Source: Ignavibacteriota bacterium
GTDB taxonomy: Bacteria; Bacteroidota; Ignavibacteria; UBA10030
Length of the DNA stretch: 64,000 bases
Direction of reading: 5' to 3'
NCBI GenBank assembly: GCA_003170475.1
Contig: PMZI01000082.1
Location: forward strand, 18,697-82,696
Below the pieces are notes generated by a model. That model saw nothing but the letters and a program-made list of their open reading frames with translations. It made no database searches and was not told the DNA's origin. Position 1 is the stretch's first letter; each line of letters opens with the position of its first letter. Positions 25,352 to 33,459 of the stretch are shown here, piece after piece. Made by a program: the position numbers and the translations under genes.

Positions 25352-26113
25352 CTATTTTCCGTCGATCTGGGACAACACCTTGCCGCTGTCTATCTTCTTT
25401 GCCCAGGCCTCGATCTCTGTCGTCGGGCCGGAGAACTCCATAGTGATATTGTACACTGAGGTCTTCGAACTCACGCCTTTCTCGGGCATCTTCATGTCAA
25501 CTTTAGAAAGCTGTTTTGTGTCTTTGAGATTGACGGGATCGAAAAATATGCGGACCCTGCTTTTTTCCTCATTCCCATCGCTTTTTTCCTTCAACGCTAT
25601 GAGGCCTGTCCGCTCAAAGAGCACGCCGTCGGGATCAATGGCCTCCCCGCCACTTTGATTGATGTTGACGTGAATCTCGATCGGCTCCTTCTTTCCCTCA
25701 ATCTTCTTCAGTTGCATCTGGCCCGACTTCTGCTGCATTTCCTGGGCGAGTTTTCCGATAGCCTGATAGTCCCCTTTTGCCTGAGCTTCAGCGATCTTTT
25801 TCTCGTAGTCTTTTTGGAGATCTTTCTCGGACTTTTCGGCTGACTTGTCGCTCCCAAACGTCCTACTCCCACTTCCGTAGGCAGGATAGAACAGACCGCT
25901 GTCGTGGTTTTTGCTTGCGTCCGTCGGGAGACTAAAATTCTCCTTCTCCTTCACGTAGCCGGCTGGAGGTTGGCCGACCGCATCCAGAGCATTGACCAGT
26001 TTCTTCTTCAGGGTTGCAACTTCATCGCGGGTATACGGTACGGAGTTCTGCGCAACCGCAATTCCGAAAAACAACGCCGCAAAGATGACGATTGAGGTCA
26101 AACGACGTGTCAT
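25352..26113 (-). CDS. Secreted protein of unknown function
   Basis: No family is recognised. The 253-aa product starts with a signal peptide (MTRRLTSIVIFAALFFGIAVAQN). A Lys/Glu-rich segment that is probably helical follows (SDKSAEKSEKDLQKDYEKKIAEAQAKGDYQAIGKLAQEMQQK). The C-terminal part is beta-rich (VRIFFDPVNL, VYNITMEFSG). It is likely a periplasmic or surface protein. The signal peptide and consistent codon use support the call. It lies between the SDR gene and a small lipoprotein gene, all leftward. Confidence 0.7.
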   Translation of the reverse strand: MTRRLTSIVIFAALFFGIAVAQNSVPYTRDEVATLKKKLVNALDAVGQPPAGYVKEKENFSLPTDASKNHDSGLFYPAYGSGSRTFGSDKSAEKSEKDLQKDYEKKIAEAQAKGDYQAIGKLAQEMQQKSGQMQLKKIEGKKEPIEIHVNINQSGGEAIDPDGVLFERTGLIALKEKSDGNEEKSRVRIFFDPVNLKDTKQLSKVDMKMPEKGVSSKTSVYNITMEFSGPTTEIEAWAKKIDSGKVLSQIDGK

Positions 26114-26214
26114 GATTGTCTCCTTGGTGGTGTGAAAGAGGTGAATTTGATTTCGGAAGTGTAGGAGTGTGATTGGAGTATCGCTAACTTTTCGGGAAAC
26201 CGCAACAGCGCGTT

Positions 26215-26595
26215 CTATCGCATGCCGTTGTCATAGTTTGCCCGCACCGAAAGTAATTCTCCCGACTTCACAGTGTAAGGGCCGGTCTCAGAGGGAATCA
26301 TCGACTCCTTCACGCGCAGATAATATGTCCCGGGATCGAGGGACGAAGAGAACCTTCCTTTGCTGTCCGTCAGCACCTCGAAAATGACAATGTGATTTGA
26401 AGTGAGAACCAGAACAGTACTGATTGTCTCAAGCGGAGGAGGAACCCAGCCCACGGGTGTGGGGCCGGGGGTGGCGACGGAATATACCTGTCCCTGAATT
26501 TCGGCCATCGGAGTGACCACGTTTCCCCGATCGCTGCAGCCACTCATAGCGGCGGCGATCAAAGCCGAGACAAGAACAAATTTGAAGATTCTCAT
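26215..26595 (-). CDS. Small lipoprotein with carboxypeptidase-regulatory-like fold
   Basis: The 126-aa lipoprotein (signal MRIFKFVLVSALIAAAMSGC, lipobox MSGC) has a single beta-sandwich domain. The pattern IQGQVYS ... VLTDSKGRFSSSLDPGTYYLRVKE resembles carboxypeptidase regulatory-like or Cna-B-like domains common on FCB surface proteins. It is probably anchored in the envelope as a structural or adhesive element. The assignment rests on the strand pattern, not on catalytic residues. Confidence 0.68.
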   Translation of the reverse strand: MRIFKFVLVSALIAAAMSGCSDRGNVVTPMAEIQGQVYSVATPGPTPVGWVPPPLETISTVLVLTSNHIVIFEVLTDSKGRFSSSLDPGTYYLRVKESMIPSETGPYTVKSGELLSVRANYDNGMR

Positions 26596-26645
26596 AAGCG
26601 CTCTTCTTCAGCTCGGAATCAAGCCAGGTAACGTGAACGCTTCTT

Positions 26646-27158
26646 CTACGGCAGGTCGATCATCTTTGGATCATGTTCCAGGCGCACCACTTTCCACTCT
26701 TGCTCGGCCGCATCGAAATCAGCGATCTTCTCCAATGGCAGCTTGATGTATTTCCCATAGCCGGTTGCTGCCACCTCGCCGTCCTGGAGGAGTATTTCGC
26801 CGGTGCCTTCGAAGAAACGGCTGGTGTCGTTCGTGATGCGTCCGACAACGCGAAGTTCCTGGTGAAGAGGAATCGGCTTCTTGAACTTCGTCGTGAATTC
26901 TACCGTAACGCCCCACAACATTTCTTCGTAGTGCATCATAATGGCTCTGCCGATTGTCTCGTCCAGAAGTGCGGTGGTGATGCCGCCGTGCAATCTGCCC
27001 GGGTAGCTTTGGTGGCCGTCGGATGGCGTGAAGACACACACAAGCTCTTTGTTCTCCAATTCATAGAAGGATGCTTTGAGGCCGTACGGATTTTTCAGGC
27101 CGCACACAAGACACATTTTGCTGTTTTGTTGTTTTCCTGTTACATGGTGATGCGCCAA
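26646..27158 (-). CDS. Hotdog-fold thioesterase (PaaI-like)
   Basis: The 170-aa product carries the hotdog acyl-CoA thioesterase motif HGGITTALLDETIGRA, preceded by a CxxC pair (MCLVCGLKNPYGLKASFY) seen in one PaaI-like subfamily. The TTG start follows GGAGA with good spacing. Such enzymes hydrolyse acyl-CoA thioesters in the cytoplasm. The substrate is not predictable. It has no obvious pathway partner next to it, although the type III PKS cassette 3 kb away uses acyl-CoA starters. Confidence 0.85.
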   Translation of the reverse strand: MAHHHVTGKQQNSKMCLVCGLKNPYGLKASFYELENKELVCVFTPSDGHQSYPGRLHGGITTALLDETIGRAIMMHYEEMLWGVTVEFTTKFKKPIPLHQELRVVGRITNDTSRFFEGTGEILLQDGEVAATGYGKYIKLPLEKIADFDAAEQEWKVVRLEHDPKMIDLP

Positions 27159-27193
27159 GATGATCTCCTGTCTTTTGCCCGATACGGATGGAT

Positions 27194-27598
27194 CTAGGCT
27201 GATTCTTTGATGTTGCCGCTGGTTACCATTGCCACAAACTCCTTTGACATGAACTTAGCCGCTCCAAGTTTCGTCAATTCTCTGAGTTCCTTGAGAAGGG
27301 TTTTGTCGACCGTCGTGAAGTTGAGACAAGCCTTTCCCTGCATGCGTTTCTTCAGTGCTGGGGACATGGATTTCGACAACTCGGGGAAGCAGTACAGCGC
27401 CATCAGGTGGAAGCTGACATACGCCTTTTCGGTTCGCACGCCCCCGAAGAAAATGCGATGCTTGTTTTTCAGGACAACTTTGGTGTCGAGGTAGATACCC
27501 GTATCACTTTCAGAGACGACAATCAGCTTCTTCAGATATGGTTTGAAGATTCCTTTGAGCTCTCGCGCGACAGCTTTGAATTCACTCTTGTCTACCAT
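27194..27598 (-). CDS. Uncharacterised small soluble protein
   Basis: The 134-aa protein has no signal or membrane segment. A signature-like stretch (AYVSFHLMALYCFPEL, then ALKKRMQGKACLNFTTVD) recalls a group of small conserved bacterial proteins of unknown function. GAGGAA six bases before the ATG supports the start. I can offer no catalytic residues. It stands alone between the thioesterase and a GNAT gene. Confidence 0.65.
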   Translation of the reverse strand: MVDKSEFKAVARELKGIFKPYLKKLIVVSESDTGIYLDTKVVLKNKHRIFFGGVRTEKAYVSFHLMALYCFPELSKSMSPALKKRMQGKACLNFTTVDKTLLKELRELTKLGAAKFMSKEFVAMVTSGNIKESA

Positions 27599-27680
27599 CG
27601 AATATTCCTCTTTTCTCGGTGCGGTTGCTCCCTCGATGCAGGTGCAAAGTAATTCAAAATGAATGGAGTTTCAAGAAGGG

Positions 27681-28190
27681 TCAGGACTTCTGCGTGGGCT
27701 CGTACCGCCAGCGCCACACCGGACCATCCTCAGGATCAATCACGTCGCCGACGAATTTCATCCCGACGTTCTGTAGCACTTTGGTTGATGCATTAGGGTG
27801 GGGAAGCGTGTGAGCAATGATCTGAGGAAGATCAGGATGGGAAAGAGCGATCTGTATGAGTGCATATGCCATCGCGGTGGCGTAGCCTTTTCCCTCGTTG
27901 TCTGGAAACGTGAAGTAAGCTATTTCTACCGTCTTCTCCCGGTTGGGTCCTCCCTTGAAGGCGCAGGTGCCGACGATGGTCCTGCTGAGTTTGTCGACAG
28001 TCAGATAGCCGATCCACGGTGGAACCGCGCCCACCGAAAGCATGAACTTTTTCCAGAGTGCCGCCATATCGCGAGTATGTCCGCTGTTCAGCCCGGCACT
28101 CACGTTGTGCTTTGCGCAGTAGGATCCAAGGTCCGCTTCGATCAGCGCCAGTGCATCCTCTCCGAGCTCGAGCAGTTGAATGTCAGTCAT
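27681..28190 (-). CDS. GNAT-family N-acetyltransferase (RimJ/RimL-like)
   Basis: The 169-aa product has the GNAT acetyl-CoA loop, degenerate, in DNEGKGYATAMAYALIQIAL, strand 4 VEIAYFTFP, and the C-terminal NASTKVLQNVGMKFVGDV of the RimL-like subgroup. These transfer acetyl groups from acetyl-CoA to amino groups of proteins or small molecules. The substrate is unknown. A second, decayed GNAT gene lies 1.1 kb upstream. Confidence 0.85.
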   Translation of the reverse strand: MTDIQLLELGEDALALIEADLGSYCAKHNVSAGLNSGHTRDMAALWKKFMLSVGAVPPWIGYLTVDKLSRTIVGTCAFKGGPNREKTVEIAYFTFPDNEGKGYATAMAYALIQIALSHPDLPQIIAHTLPHPNASTKVLQNVGMKFVGDVIDPEDGPVWRWRYEPTQKS

Positions 28191-28238
28191 GAGATGGTCG
28201 TGATCCTGGTGACATTAGATTAGACTCGCATGCGATGA

Positions 28239-28700
28239 TCAACCGATCAGTGAATATGATCCTTCCACCATGGCTTGCCATTGATTCCCATCACTGGAAG
28301 TCTCCAGTTTGTATATATAGCTTTTGTCGGAGATGATTTCCCAAGATGCACGGGCGTAGCCTTGTTGAGACTTGTTCGTCATTGTAAGTTTCTTGTTATC
28401 AAACGACCCCTGGAAAACATTCGCCCCCGTTTCCATTGAATCGAACCAGTGCAGAACATACAATTGACTAATCGGGTCCCATGTGAATATTCCATGTCCT
28501 CGAAAATTGACGATGTCGTTCATTGCCACCTCATAATCCTGAATGACGGCAAGTCCATCCAGCGCGGACCGGTTGTTCACATGGCTTACAACCATCACAC
28601 CCTTAGGATCCCAGGGGGGAAACATCTTTTCTTCTGCTTTCCAGATACCGACAAGTGACTGGAGTTTGCGATGCGCATCGGTTGGTTTCGGAATTTCCAT
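28239..28700 (-). CDS. DUF1579-family protein
   Basis: The 153-aa protein matches DUF1579 in layout: an opening LQSLVGIWKAEEKMFP, a single beta-barrel-like run of strands, a central GHGIFTWDPISQLYVLHWFDS and a closing strand. There is no signal peptide. The fold is lipocalin/FABP-like and may bind a hydrophobic ligand, but no function has been shown. A related exported protein is encoded at 33.5-34.0 kb. Confidence 0.8.
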   Translation of the reverse strand: MEIPKPTDAHRKLQSLVGIWKAEEKMFPPWDPKGVMVVSHVNNRSALDGLAVIQDYEVAMNDIVNFRGHGIFTWDPISQLYVLHWFDSMETGANVFQGSFDNKKLTMTNKSQQGYARASWEIISDKSYIYKLETSSDGNQWQAMVEGSYSLIG

Positions 28701-28769
28701 GGTTTGTCTCCAAGTAGATTACCTTCTATCGCTGAATCTTGACCGCGCCATTTCCAACATGAACACTCC

Positions 28770-29219
28770 TCACCCTTTTACATATGACAGTTTCTCCGCA
28801 ACCTTGCCGTCTCGGACACGAAACACATCCACCCCACGGATATGCCACGGTTTTCCGTCCTTCGTCTTGGTATAAACCCATCGGACAGTGCAACGGTTCC
28901 CCACTGCAAAGATGTCTTCAGTCTCGAATTTGGCGGTTGGTGAACCCTGGAAGAATTTTTCCCAGTACGCCCGGACAGCGTCCTGCCCCTCCCATCGCGT
29001 CCCATCGGGAAATGGACTCGTGTTTTCAAAGACACAATCGTCGGTCATGGCAGCCATCACCGCATCGATATCATGCTTGTCGAACGCCTCATTAAAACGA
29101 ATGACGGCGGCAAGCGTCTTCTCTGTCTCTGGATCGTTCTGCATCGTTCCCTCATGTGTGATGGCGATTATCATACTCACGATGACGCCGAGTACCAACG
29201 CTGCGATTGAATGGATCAT
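28770..29219 (-). CDS. SnoaL/NTF2-like protein with N-terminal membrane anchor or signal
   Basis: The 149-aa product has a hydrophobic N-terminus (IHSIAALVLGVIVSMIIAI) followed by an NTF2-like cone fold: FNEAFDKHDIDAVMAAMTDDCVFENTSP, WEGQDAVRAYWEKFF and a C-terminal VDVFRVRDGKVAEKLSYV. ATG 29219 follows AAGGA. An internal ATG giving a signal-less 124-aa form also has a nearby AGGG, so the exported form is not certain. SnoaL-like proteins are ligand-binding or isomerase-like; the role here is unknown. Confidence 0.78.
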   Translation of the reverse strand: MIHSIAALVLGVIVSMIIAITHEGTMQNDPETEKTLAAVIRFNEAFDKHDIDAVMAAMTDDCVFENTSPFPDGTRWEGQDAVRAYWEKFFQGSPTAKFETEDIFAVGNRCTVRWVYTKTKDGKPWHIRGVDVFRVRDGKVAEKLSYVKG

Positions 29220-29279
29220 CGTAGTTCCTTCAGTGTAATAGATCCGGTGCGTTTATAGTTCCCTTGAGTGCTACTCCTG

Positions 29280-29451
29280 TCAGACTTCAACCACCATCGG
29301 AACAACGTCAATGCCCTCCTTTCTCTGCAACGTGCTGGCGGCACGAAAGCCCAGCCGTTTGTGGGCCTCGACAGCGTTCGGCGAAGACCAGATCGCACAC
29401 TTTCTGGTACTCCTCTGATCTTCCGAGTCTGATTTGTATTCGATCCATCAT
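29280..29451 (-). pseudogene. Remnant of a GNAT acetyltransferase gene
   Basis: Starting at the ATG at 29451, about 25 codons read like a GNAT N-terminus (MDRIQIRLGRSEEYQKVCDL) before the frame runs into a stop. In a different frame, ending at the TGA at 29280, the same stretch encodes a typical GNAT C-terminus (CAIWSSPNAVEAHKRLGF, then RKEGIDVVPMVVEV). The two ends lie next to each other, so about 90 codons of the middle, including the acetyl-CoA loop, are missing and the frame is broken. The track shows only an unrelated third-frame ORF here. This call is from translation by eye. Confidence 0.6.
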
Positions 29452-29484
29452 GACGAGCGTCTTTCGGAAAAGGGGAGGAAATCG

Positions 29485-29850
29485 TTATGGGAGTTCCCCA
29501 ACCCCTCGGGCAACATGAGTATTGACGAGAACCTGCCCATGATCAACAATGATCGTGTCGCCAGGCGAGAGCCGTTTATACGCTTTGCCGTTGACCATGA
29601 GCAGATCATGGTGTATGACGACATCCGCATCCACACAAGGAGCCCAGCGATAGACAACGGTACCGTCGACCGGGTCTTTGGTCATTTGTGTGGAAGGCAC
29701 ACTGGTGCGGTAGCAGTCCGTGACTATGATCGGATGAGTGCCGAGGTTTGCTTCAACGCGCCCAAGCAATACGCTATTTGATTTGCTGCACCCCGTGACA
29801 ACAACGGCAGCGGACAGAACCGTCATGACAGTGAAAATCCCGGATGTCAT
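29485..29850 (-). CDS. Small lipoprotein of unknown function
   Basis: The 121-aa product has a lipoprotein signal (MTSGIFTVMTVLSAAVVVTGC) and a short beta-rich body with two cysteines (TDCYRTSVPS, RWAPCVDADVVIHHDLLMVNG). No family is recognised. The two cysteines may form a disulfide in the periplasm. The gene is divergent from the type III PKS operon, with about 150 bp between their starts. Confidence 0.65.
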   Translation of the reverse strand: MTSGIFTVMTVLSAAVVVTGCSKSNSVLLGRVEANLGTHPIIVTDCYRTSVPSTQMTKDPVDGTVVYRWAPCVDADVVIHHDLLMVNGKAYKRLSPGDTIIVDHGQVLVNTHVARGVGELP

Positions 29851-29999
29851 TTAGCGCAATTCATCTCCTTTTCGATAAAACGCCTTCGAACGCAACCTTG
29901 GTTTCATGGTACGGAATTCCCTCTCTTCGCTCAAGAGGCTTGCAACGCACCATGGCGTTCTTTACCTTGAGAAAGCGCCTGAAAGAAAGGAAGTGCCGA

Positions 30000-31088
30000 A
30001 TGTTACTGCATATATCCACTGCATCGCCGCCGTATAGAGTCGAGCAACGCAAAGCCGCTGAAGAATTGAAACAACGCATGGGCGAACGTCCGGCGGTTGC
30101 GCGCATGATTGATGCCGCCGCGTCACGATCGGGCATCGAAACTCGCCACGTGGTAGTGCCGGACGCAGAGCCTTCTGTGTCCACACGGTTCTATCCGGTC
30201 GATCCGTCCGCGCCTTCGCCCGGCACCAAACAGCGAATGATGCTGTATAAAGAGTGGTCCAACAAGCTCTCCGTCGCTGCCGTCACTGATCTGCTGCAAT
30301 CGACAGGCCGCTCAGCTTCGTCAATTGATCGCTTGATTACAATCTCGTGTACGGGTTTCTCCGCGCCGAATTTCGATTATCACCTCATCACAACGCTCGG
30401 CCTCTCCCCGGATGTTCAACGGACCCACATCGGTTTCATGGGGTGCGCTGCATCTCTCGTTGGATTCACTTCTGTGCTGGATTCACTGCGCAGCGGTACC
30501 GGGATGCCCCGGACGACACTGCTGGTGTCTGTCGAACTCTGCTCGCTCCATCTCCAAACCGAGCCAACACGCGACAACATTCTCGCGAACATGATTTTCG
30601 CGGACGGTTGCGGGGCTGCGTTGTTTTCCACTGCACCCGGCGTGCCAGCAAAGGCTGAGTTGGTCCGGACTTTTTCCCATGTCTTCCCCGCCTCCGCGCA
30701 CTTCATGGGGTGGGAGATTGGCGATACGGGATTTGAAATGATGCTGTCGTCGCAATTGCCGGAAATCATTGCGCAGCAAGCCGCCCCCGTTGCCAGGCAG
30801 ATCATCGACCGGATGGGCTTAACACCCGGACAGATTCGTCATTGGGCGCTGCACCCCGGCGGCCGAGCGATCATCGATGCACTGCAGACGGGCCTTGATT
30901 TGACCAATGAGCAGGCTGAACCATCCCGCGCCGTTCTTCGCCGGTATGGCAACATGTCGTCTGCATCGATTCTCTTTGTGTTGAAAGAACTCTTCTCCCG
31001 TACCCGCGTGCAGCCTGACGAGTGGTTGTGCGCGATAGCCTTCGGCCCGGGATTGTCGATGGAAATGGCATTCCTGAAAGGGGTTTGA
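30000..31088 (+). CDS. Type III polyketide synthase (chalcone/stilbene synthase family)
   Basis: The 362-aa enzyme carries the complete catalytic triad: Cys149 in GFMGCAA, His285 in WALHPGGRAI and Asn318 in YGNMSSASI, plus the C-terminal GFGPG-like loop AFGPGLSMEMAFL. These enzymes extend an acyl-CoA starter with malonyl-CoA units and cyclise the product. The sequence style fits bacterial alkylresorcinol or alkylpyrone synthases. I chose ATG 30000, which follows AAAGGAAG; the track start at 29844 adds 52 residues without family character. The next gene overlaps the stop by one base (TGATG), and a flavoprotein gene overlaps that one in turn. Confidence 0.92.
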   Translation: MLLHISTASPPYRVEQRKAAEELKQRMGERPAVARMIDAAASRSGIETRHVVVPDAEPSVSTRFYPVDPSAPSPGTKQRMMLYKEWSNKLSVAAVTDLLQSTGRSASSIDRLITISCTGFSAPNFDYHLITTLGLSPDVQRTHIGFMGCAASLVGFTSVLDSLRSGTGMPRTTLLVSVELCSLHLQTEPTRDNILANMIFADGCGAALFSTAPGVPAKAELVRTFSHVFPASAHFMGWEIGDTGFEMMLSSQLPEIIAQQAAPVARQIIDRMGLTPGQIRHWALHPGGRAIIDALQTGLDLTNEQAEPSRAVLRRYGNMSSASILFVLKELFSRTRVQPDEWLCAIAFGPGLSMEMAFLKGV

Positions 31089-31792
31089 TGCTCGGCGCAC
31101 GCAGCAGTTCGATCGAAATGATCGACGATATGTCGATCACCGATGAACGGATCGACGATGCCCTGCAAGAACTGAAAGTGATCAATCGCTTTCTTGGCGG
31201 CGACCATGTGTCGCGGGTCGGCATCGCCCAGTTGACACGAACGCATCCGAAAAGTGTTCCCCTGAAAATTCTTGACTGCGGGGCGGGAGGATCGGATCTT
31301 GCCATCGTTCTGCAATCGCCCGACCGTGCAGTGGACGTCACTGCCCTCGATTTGAACTTGCGCGCCTGCCAATATTCTGCTCCTCACGTTCCTTCGACGA
31401 AGGTCGTGAACGGATCGGCGTTTCGTCTTCCATTCCGCGATCAGTCATTCGATATCGTCCACGCGTCGCTCTTTTGCCATCACTTCGGCCCGGAAGACCT
31501 GCACATGTTGCTTGATGAGTGGTCGCGTGTGGCGCGTGTTGGTATTGTTATCAATGATCTCCAACGATCAGTGTTTGCCTTTCTGGGCATTACCTTGTTG
31601 ACGCAACTTTTCTCACACAGTGTCATGGTTCGTCACGATGCACCGGTTTCCGTTCGGCGAGGTTTCGTGAAGGAGGAACTGAACGAAATTACTTCGATGT
31701 TTCGTCGGGTCTCGATAACCTGGCACTGGGCTTTTCGCTGGCTCGTCTCAATCGATTTGACCGGGAGAGGCGATGGCCGAATCAAGATTTGA
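31088..31792 (+). CDS. Class I SAM-dependent methyltransferase of the type III PKS cassette
   Basis: The 234-aa product has the Rossmann motif I ILDCGAGGSDLAIVL, an acidic end of strand 2 (VTALDLN), a motif-II-like SFDIVHASLFCHHF and a motif III region (LDEWSRVARVGIVINDL). The C-terminus has a hydrophobic stretch (FAFLGITLLTQLF) that may sit at the membrane, where long-chain phenolic lipids would be. ATG 31088 overlaps the PKS stop codon (TGATG) and follows AAAGGGG; the track start at 31022 lies inside the PKS gene. Predicted role by context: O- or C-methylation of the PKS product. Confidence 0.88.
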   Translation: MLGARSSSIEMIDDMSITDERIDDALQELKVINRFLGGDHVSRVGIAQLTRTHPKSVPLKILDCGAGGSDLAIVLQSPDRAVDVTALDLNLRACQYSAPHVPSTKVVNGSAFRLPFRDQSFDIVHASLFCHHFGPEDLHMLLDEWSRVARVGIVINDLQRSVFAFLGITLLTQLFSHSVMVRHDAPVSVRRGFVKEELNEITSMFRRVSITWHWAFRWLVSIDLTGRGDGRIKI

Positions 31793-32918
31793 TATCGTCG
31801 TCATTGGTGGAGGCCCCGCTGGTGCAATGGTATCGCTGACTCTGGCGCAGTCCGGCTATTCGGTCTGTCTGGTAGAGCGCCGGGAATTTCCACGCGAAAC
31901 TCTCTGCGGTGAATTCCTTTCCCATGAAGTGTTCGACATCATCGGCAATCTAGGAATGGAGCGCGAATTCCTTCAGCTCGGTCCAACACCGATCAACAGA
32001 TTTGCTCTCTGCCCGGAGTCTGGACCAATACTCTCCGAATCATTAGGGTTCACGGCGTACGGCCTGAAGCGCGGAGCGTTCGATCAGTTCCTGTTGAACG
32101 CCGCGATACGGCAGGGAGTCCAGGTCCTGCAACCGGCCGAAGCCGAATCAGTCGTTCGACGGGGAGACGGATTCGAAGTTTACTGTCGATCAGGTGAGGC
32201 CTCACGGTCGCTTCAATCAAGGTGGTGCATCGGCGCATACGGAAAGACATCACCGCTTGACAAGCGGCTCCATCGTCCATTCGCGGGAAGGCGTACGCAA
32301 TTGAACGGGATCAAGTTCCATGTCCCGTCGTCGGCGCTGACGGGAATGAATGCAGATGAAATTCGGATCTTCACCGGACCGGACATGTATTGCGGCGTCA
32401 ATCAAGTGAACAGCGGAATGGCAACGATCTGTTTCCTCGAACGAAGAAGAGGGGATAATGTGTCACCGCGGGCACGTTTGCGGGAACTGGCGTCCGCCAA
32501 CAAGCACTTTGCAGGTATTCTGGAGGGGACGATGATGTCCGTGGTTGACGACGCACCAATCTATGGAACAGGCAACATCTATTTCGGAAGGCGGAATGTT
32601 GTTGAGAACGGCATCTTCATGGTGGGCGATGCGGCGCGAGTGATCTCGCCGCTTGCAGGTGACGGCATCGGGATAGCACTGCAAAGTGGAGAATTGCTTG
32701 GCAGACTCTTTCGCGAACACCGTCATTCGGGCCCGAATCCCGTGGTGCTTGAAACAGAGTACCCCCGTCGTTGGGGGCAATCGTTCAATGCGCGCCTCCG
32801 TTCCGCAGCCGCGTTACAACGAATTATGCTTTCCACTCCGCTCCGTCACATCGGAGCGGCCCTTCTTTCCCTTTCTCCCTCGTTGCTCCGAGCCGCCATC
32901 CGTTTGACGCGTGAATGA
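31773..32918 (+). CDS. FAD-dependent oxidoreductase/hydroxylase of the type III PKS cassette
   Basis: The 381-aa flavoprotein has the N-terminal dinucleotide fold DIVVIGGGPAGAMVSLTLA ending in the acidic VERREFPRETLCGE, and the second FAD motif FMVGDAARVISPLAGDGIGIALQSG. This places it in the geranylgeranyl-reductase/UbiH-like group. It overlaps the methyltransferase by 20 nt, so the three genes are one unit. In Streptomyces srsABC a similar trio makes methylated, hydroxylated phenolic lipids or quinones; the analogous role here is ring hydroxylation or reduction of the polyketide. That role is inferred from order and family, not shown. Confidence 0.88.
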   Translation: MAESRFDIVVIGGGPAGAMVSLTLAQSGYSVCLVERREFPRETLCGEFLSHEVFDIIGNLGMEREFLQLGPTPINRFALCPESGPILSESLGFTAYGLKRGAFDQFLLNAAIRQGVQVLQPAEAESVVRRGDGFEVYCRSGEASRSLQSRWCIGAYGKTSPLDKRLHRPFAGRRTQLNGIKFHVPSSALTGMNADEIRIFTGPDMYCGVNQVNSGMATICFLERRRGDNVSPRARLRELASANKHFAGILEGTMMSVVDDAPIYGTGNIYFGRRNVVENGIFMVGDAARVISPLAGDGIGIALQSGELLGRLFREHRHSGPNPVVLETEYPRRWGQSFNARLRSAAALQRIMLSTPLRHIGAALLSLSPSLLRAAIRLTRE

Positions 32919-32964
32919 ACCCGCACCGTTGGACTCATTGATGGTTGGTTGACTGTACCCGAAC

Positions 32965-33336
32965 TTAGAACTCAGTAAGCGACAACACATTCCCATCCGG
33001 ATCTGTGAACCATGCAATCTTCGCTTTGCTGGGTGCAGTCCAAATCCCGTCTTCGTCCTGATTCATTCCTTCGTACCGAGCAAACACAACGCCACGTTGT
33101 GAGAGTGCATGAACTTCCGTTGTGATGTCGGCAACTTTCCAACCGAGGACTGTAAAACCCTGAGCCTTGACGTGGTCAACTTTCTGAATCCGGAGCATCG
33201 TTCCGTTCACGTCAAAGACCAGGGCGAACTGATCACCGCTCACGAATGTCAAACCGAGAGTCTTTTCGTAGAATTGTTGAGCTTTTGCGGCGTTGTTGGT
33301 TGCGACAAAACTGATGAGATCCGATTTGGCAAGCAT
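32965..33336 (-). CDS. VOC-family (glyoxalase/bleomycin-resistance-like) protein
   Basis: The 123-aa protein has the two beta-alpha-beta-beta-beta modules of the vicinal oxygen chelate fold: SFVATNNAAKAQQFYEKTLGL and the closing KIAWFTDPDGNVLSLTEF. The metal-ligand positions are only partly typical, so both a dioxygenase/isomerase and a binding protein are possible. ATG 33336 follows GGAGA; the track start at 33384 adds a His-rich tail without family similarity. It converges with the PKS cassette with a 46-bp gap and no visible terminator. Confidence 0.85.
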   Translation of the reverse strand: MLAKSDLISFVATNNAAKAQQFYEKTLGLTFVSGDQFALVFDVNGTMLRIQKVDHVKAQGFTVLGWKVADITTEVHALSQRGVVFARYEGMNQDEDGIWTAPSKAKIAWFTDPDGNVLSLTEF

Positions 33337-33459
33337 CAGAGCATTCTCCATGTGGAAGGGATGATGAGCATCGCAACGTCTCATTGGGCCGCTGGCGTTG
33401 ATCGCGAAAGCCCGAGTGCATCCAACACAAACTGCGGTCAGCAGATGAGGAACAGTGGC

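Noticed and set aside
24957-25658. 233-aa rightward ORF across two genes
   Set aside because: It spans the ends of the SDR and secreted-protein genes on the opposite strand and shows no domain.
29216-29398. 60-aa leftward ORF
   Set aside because: It is the third frame over the decayed GNAT gene; the other two frames carry the GNAT-like segments.
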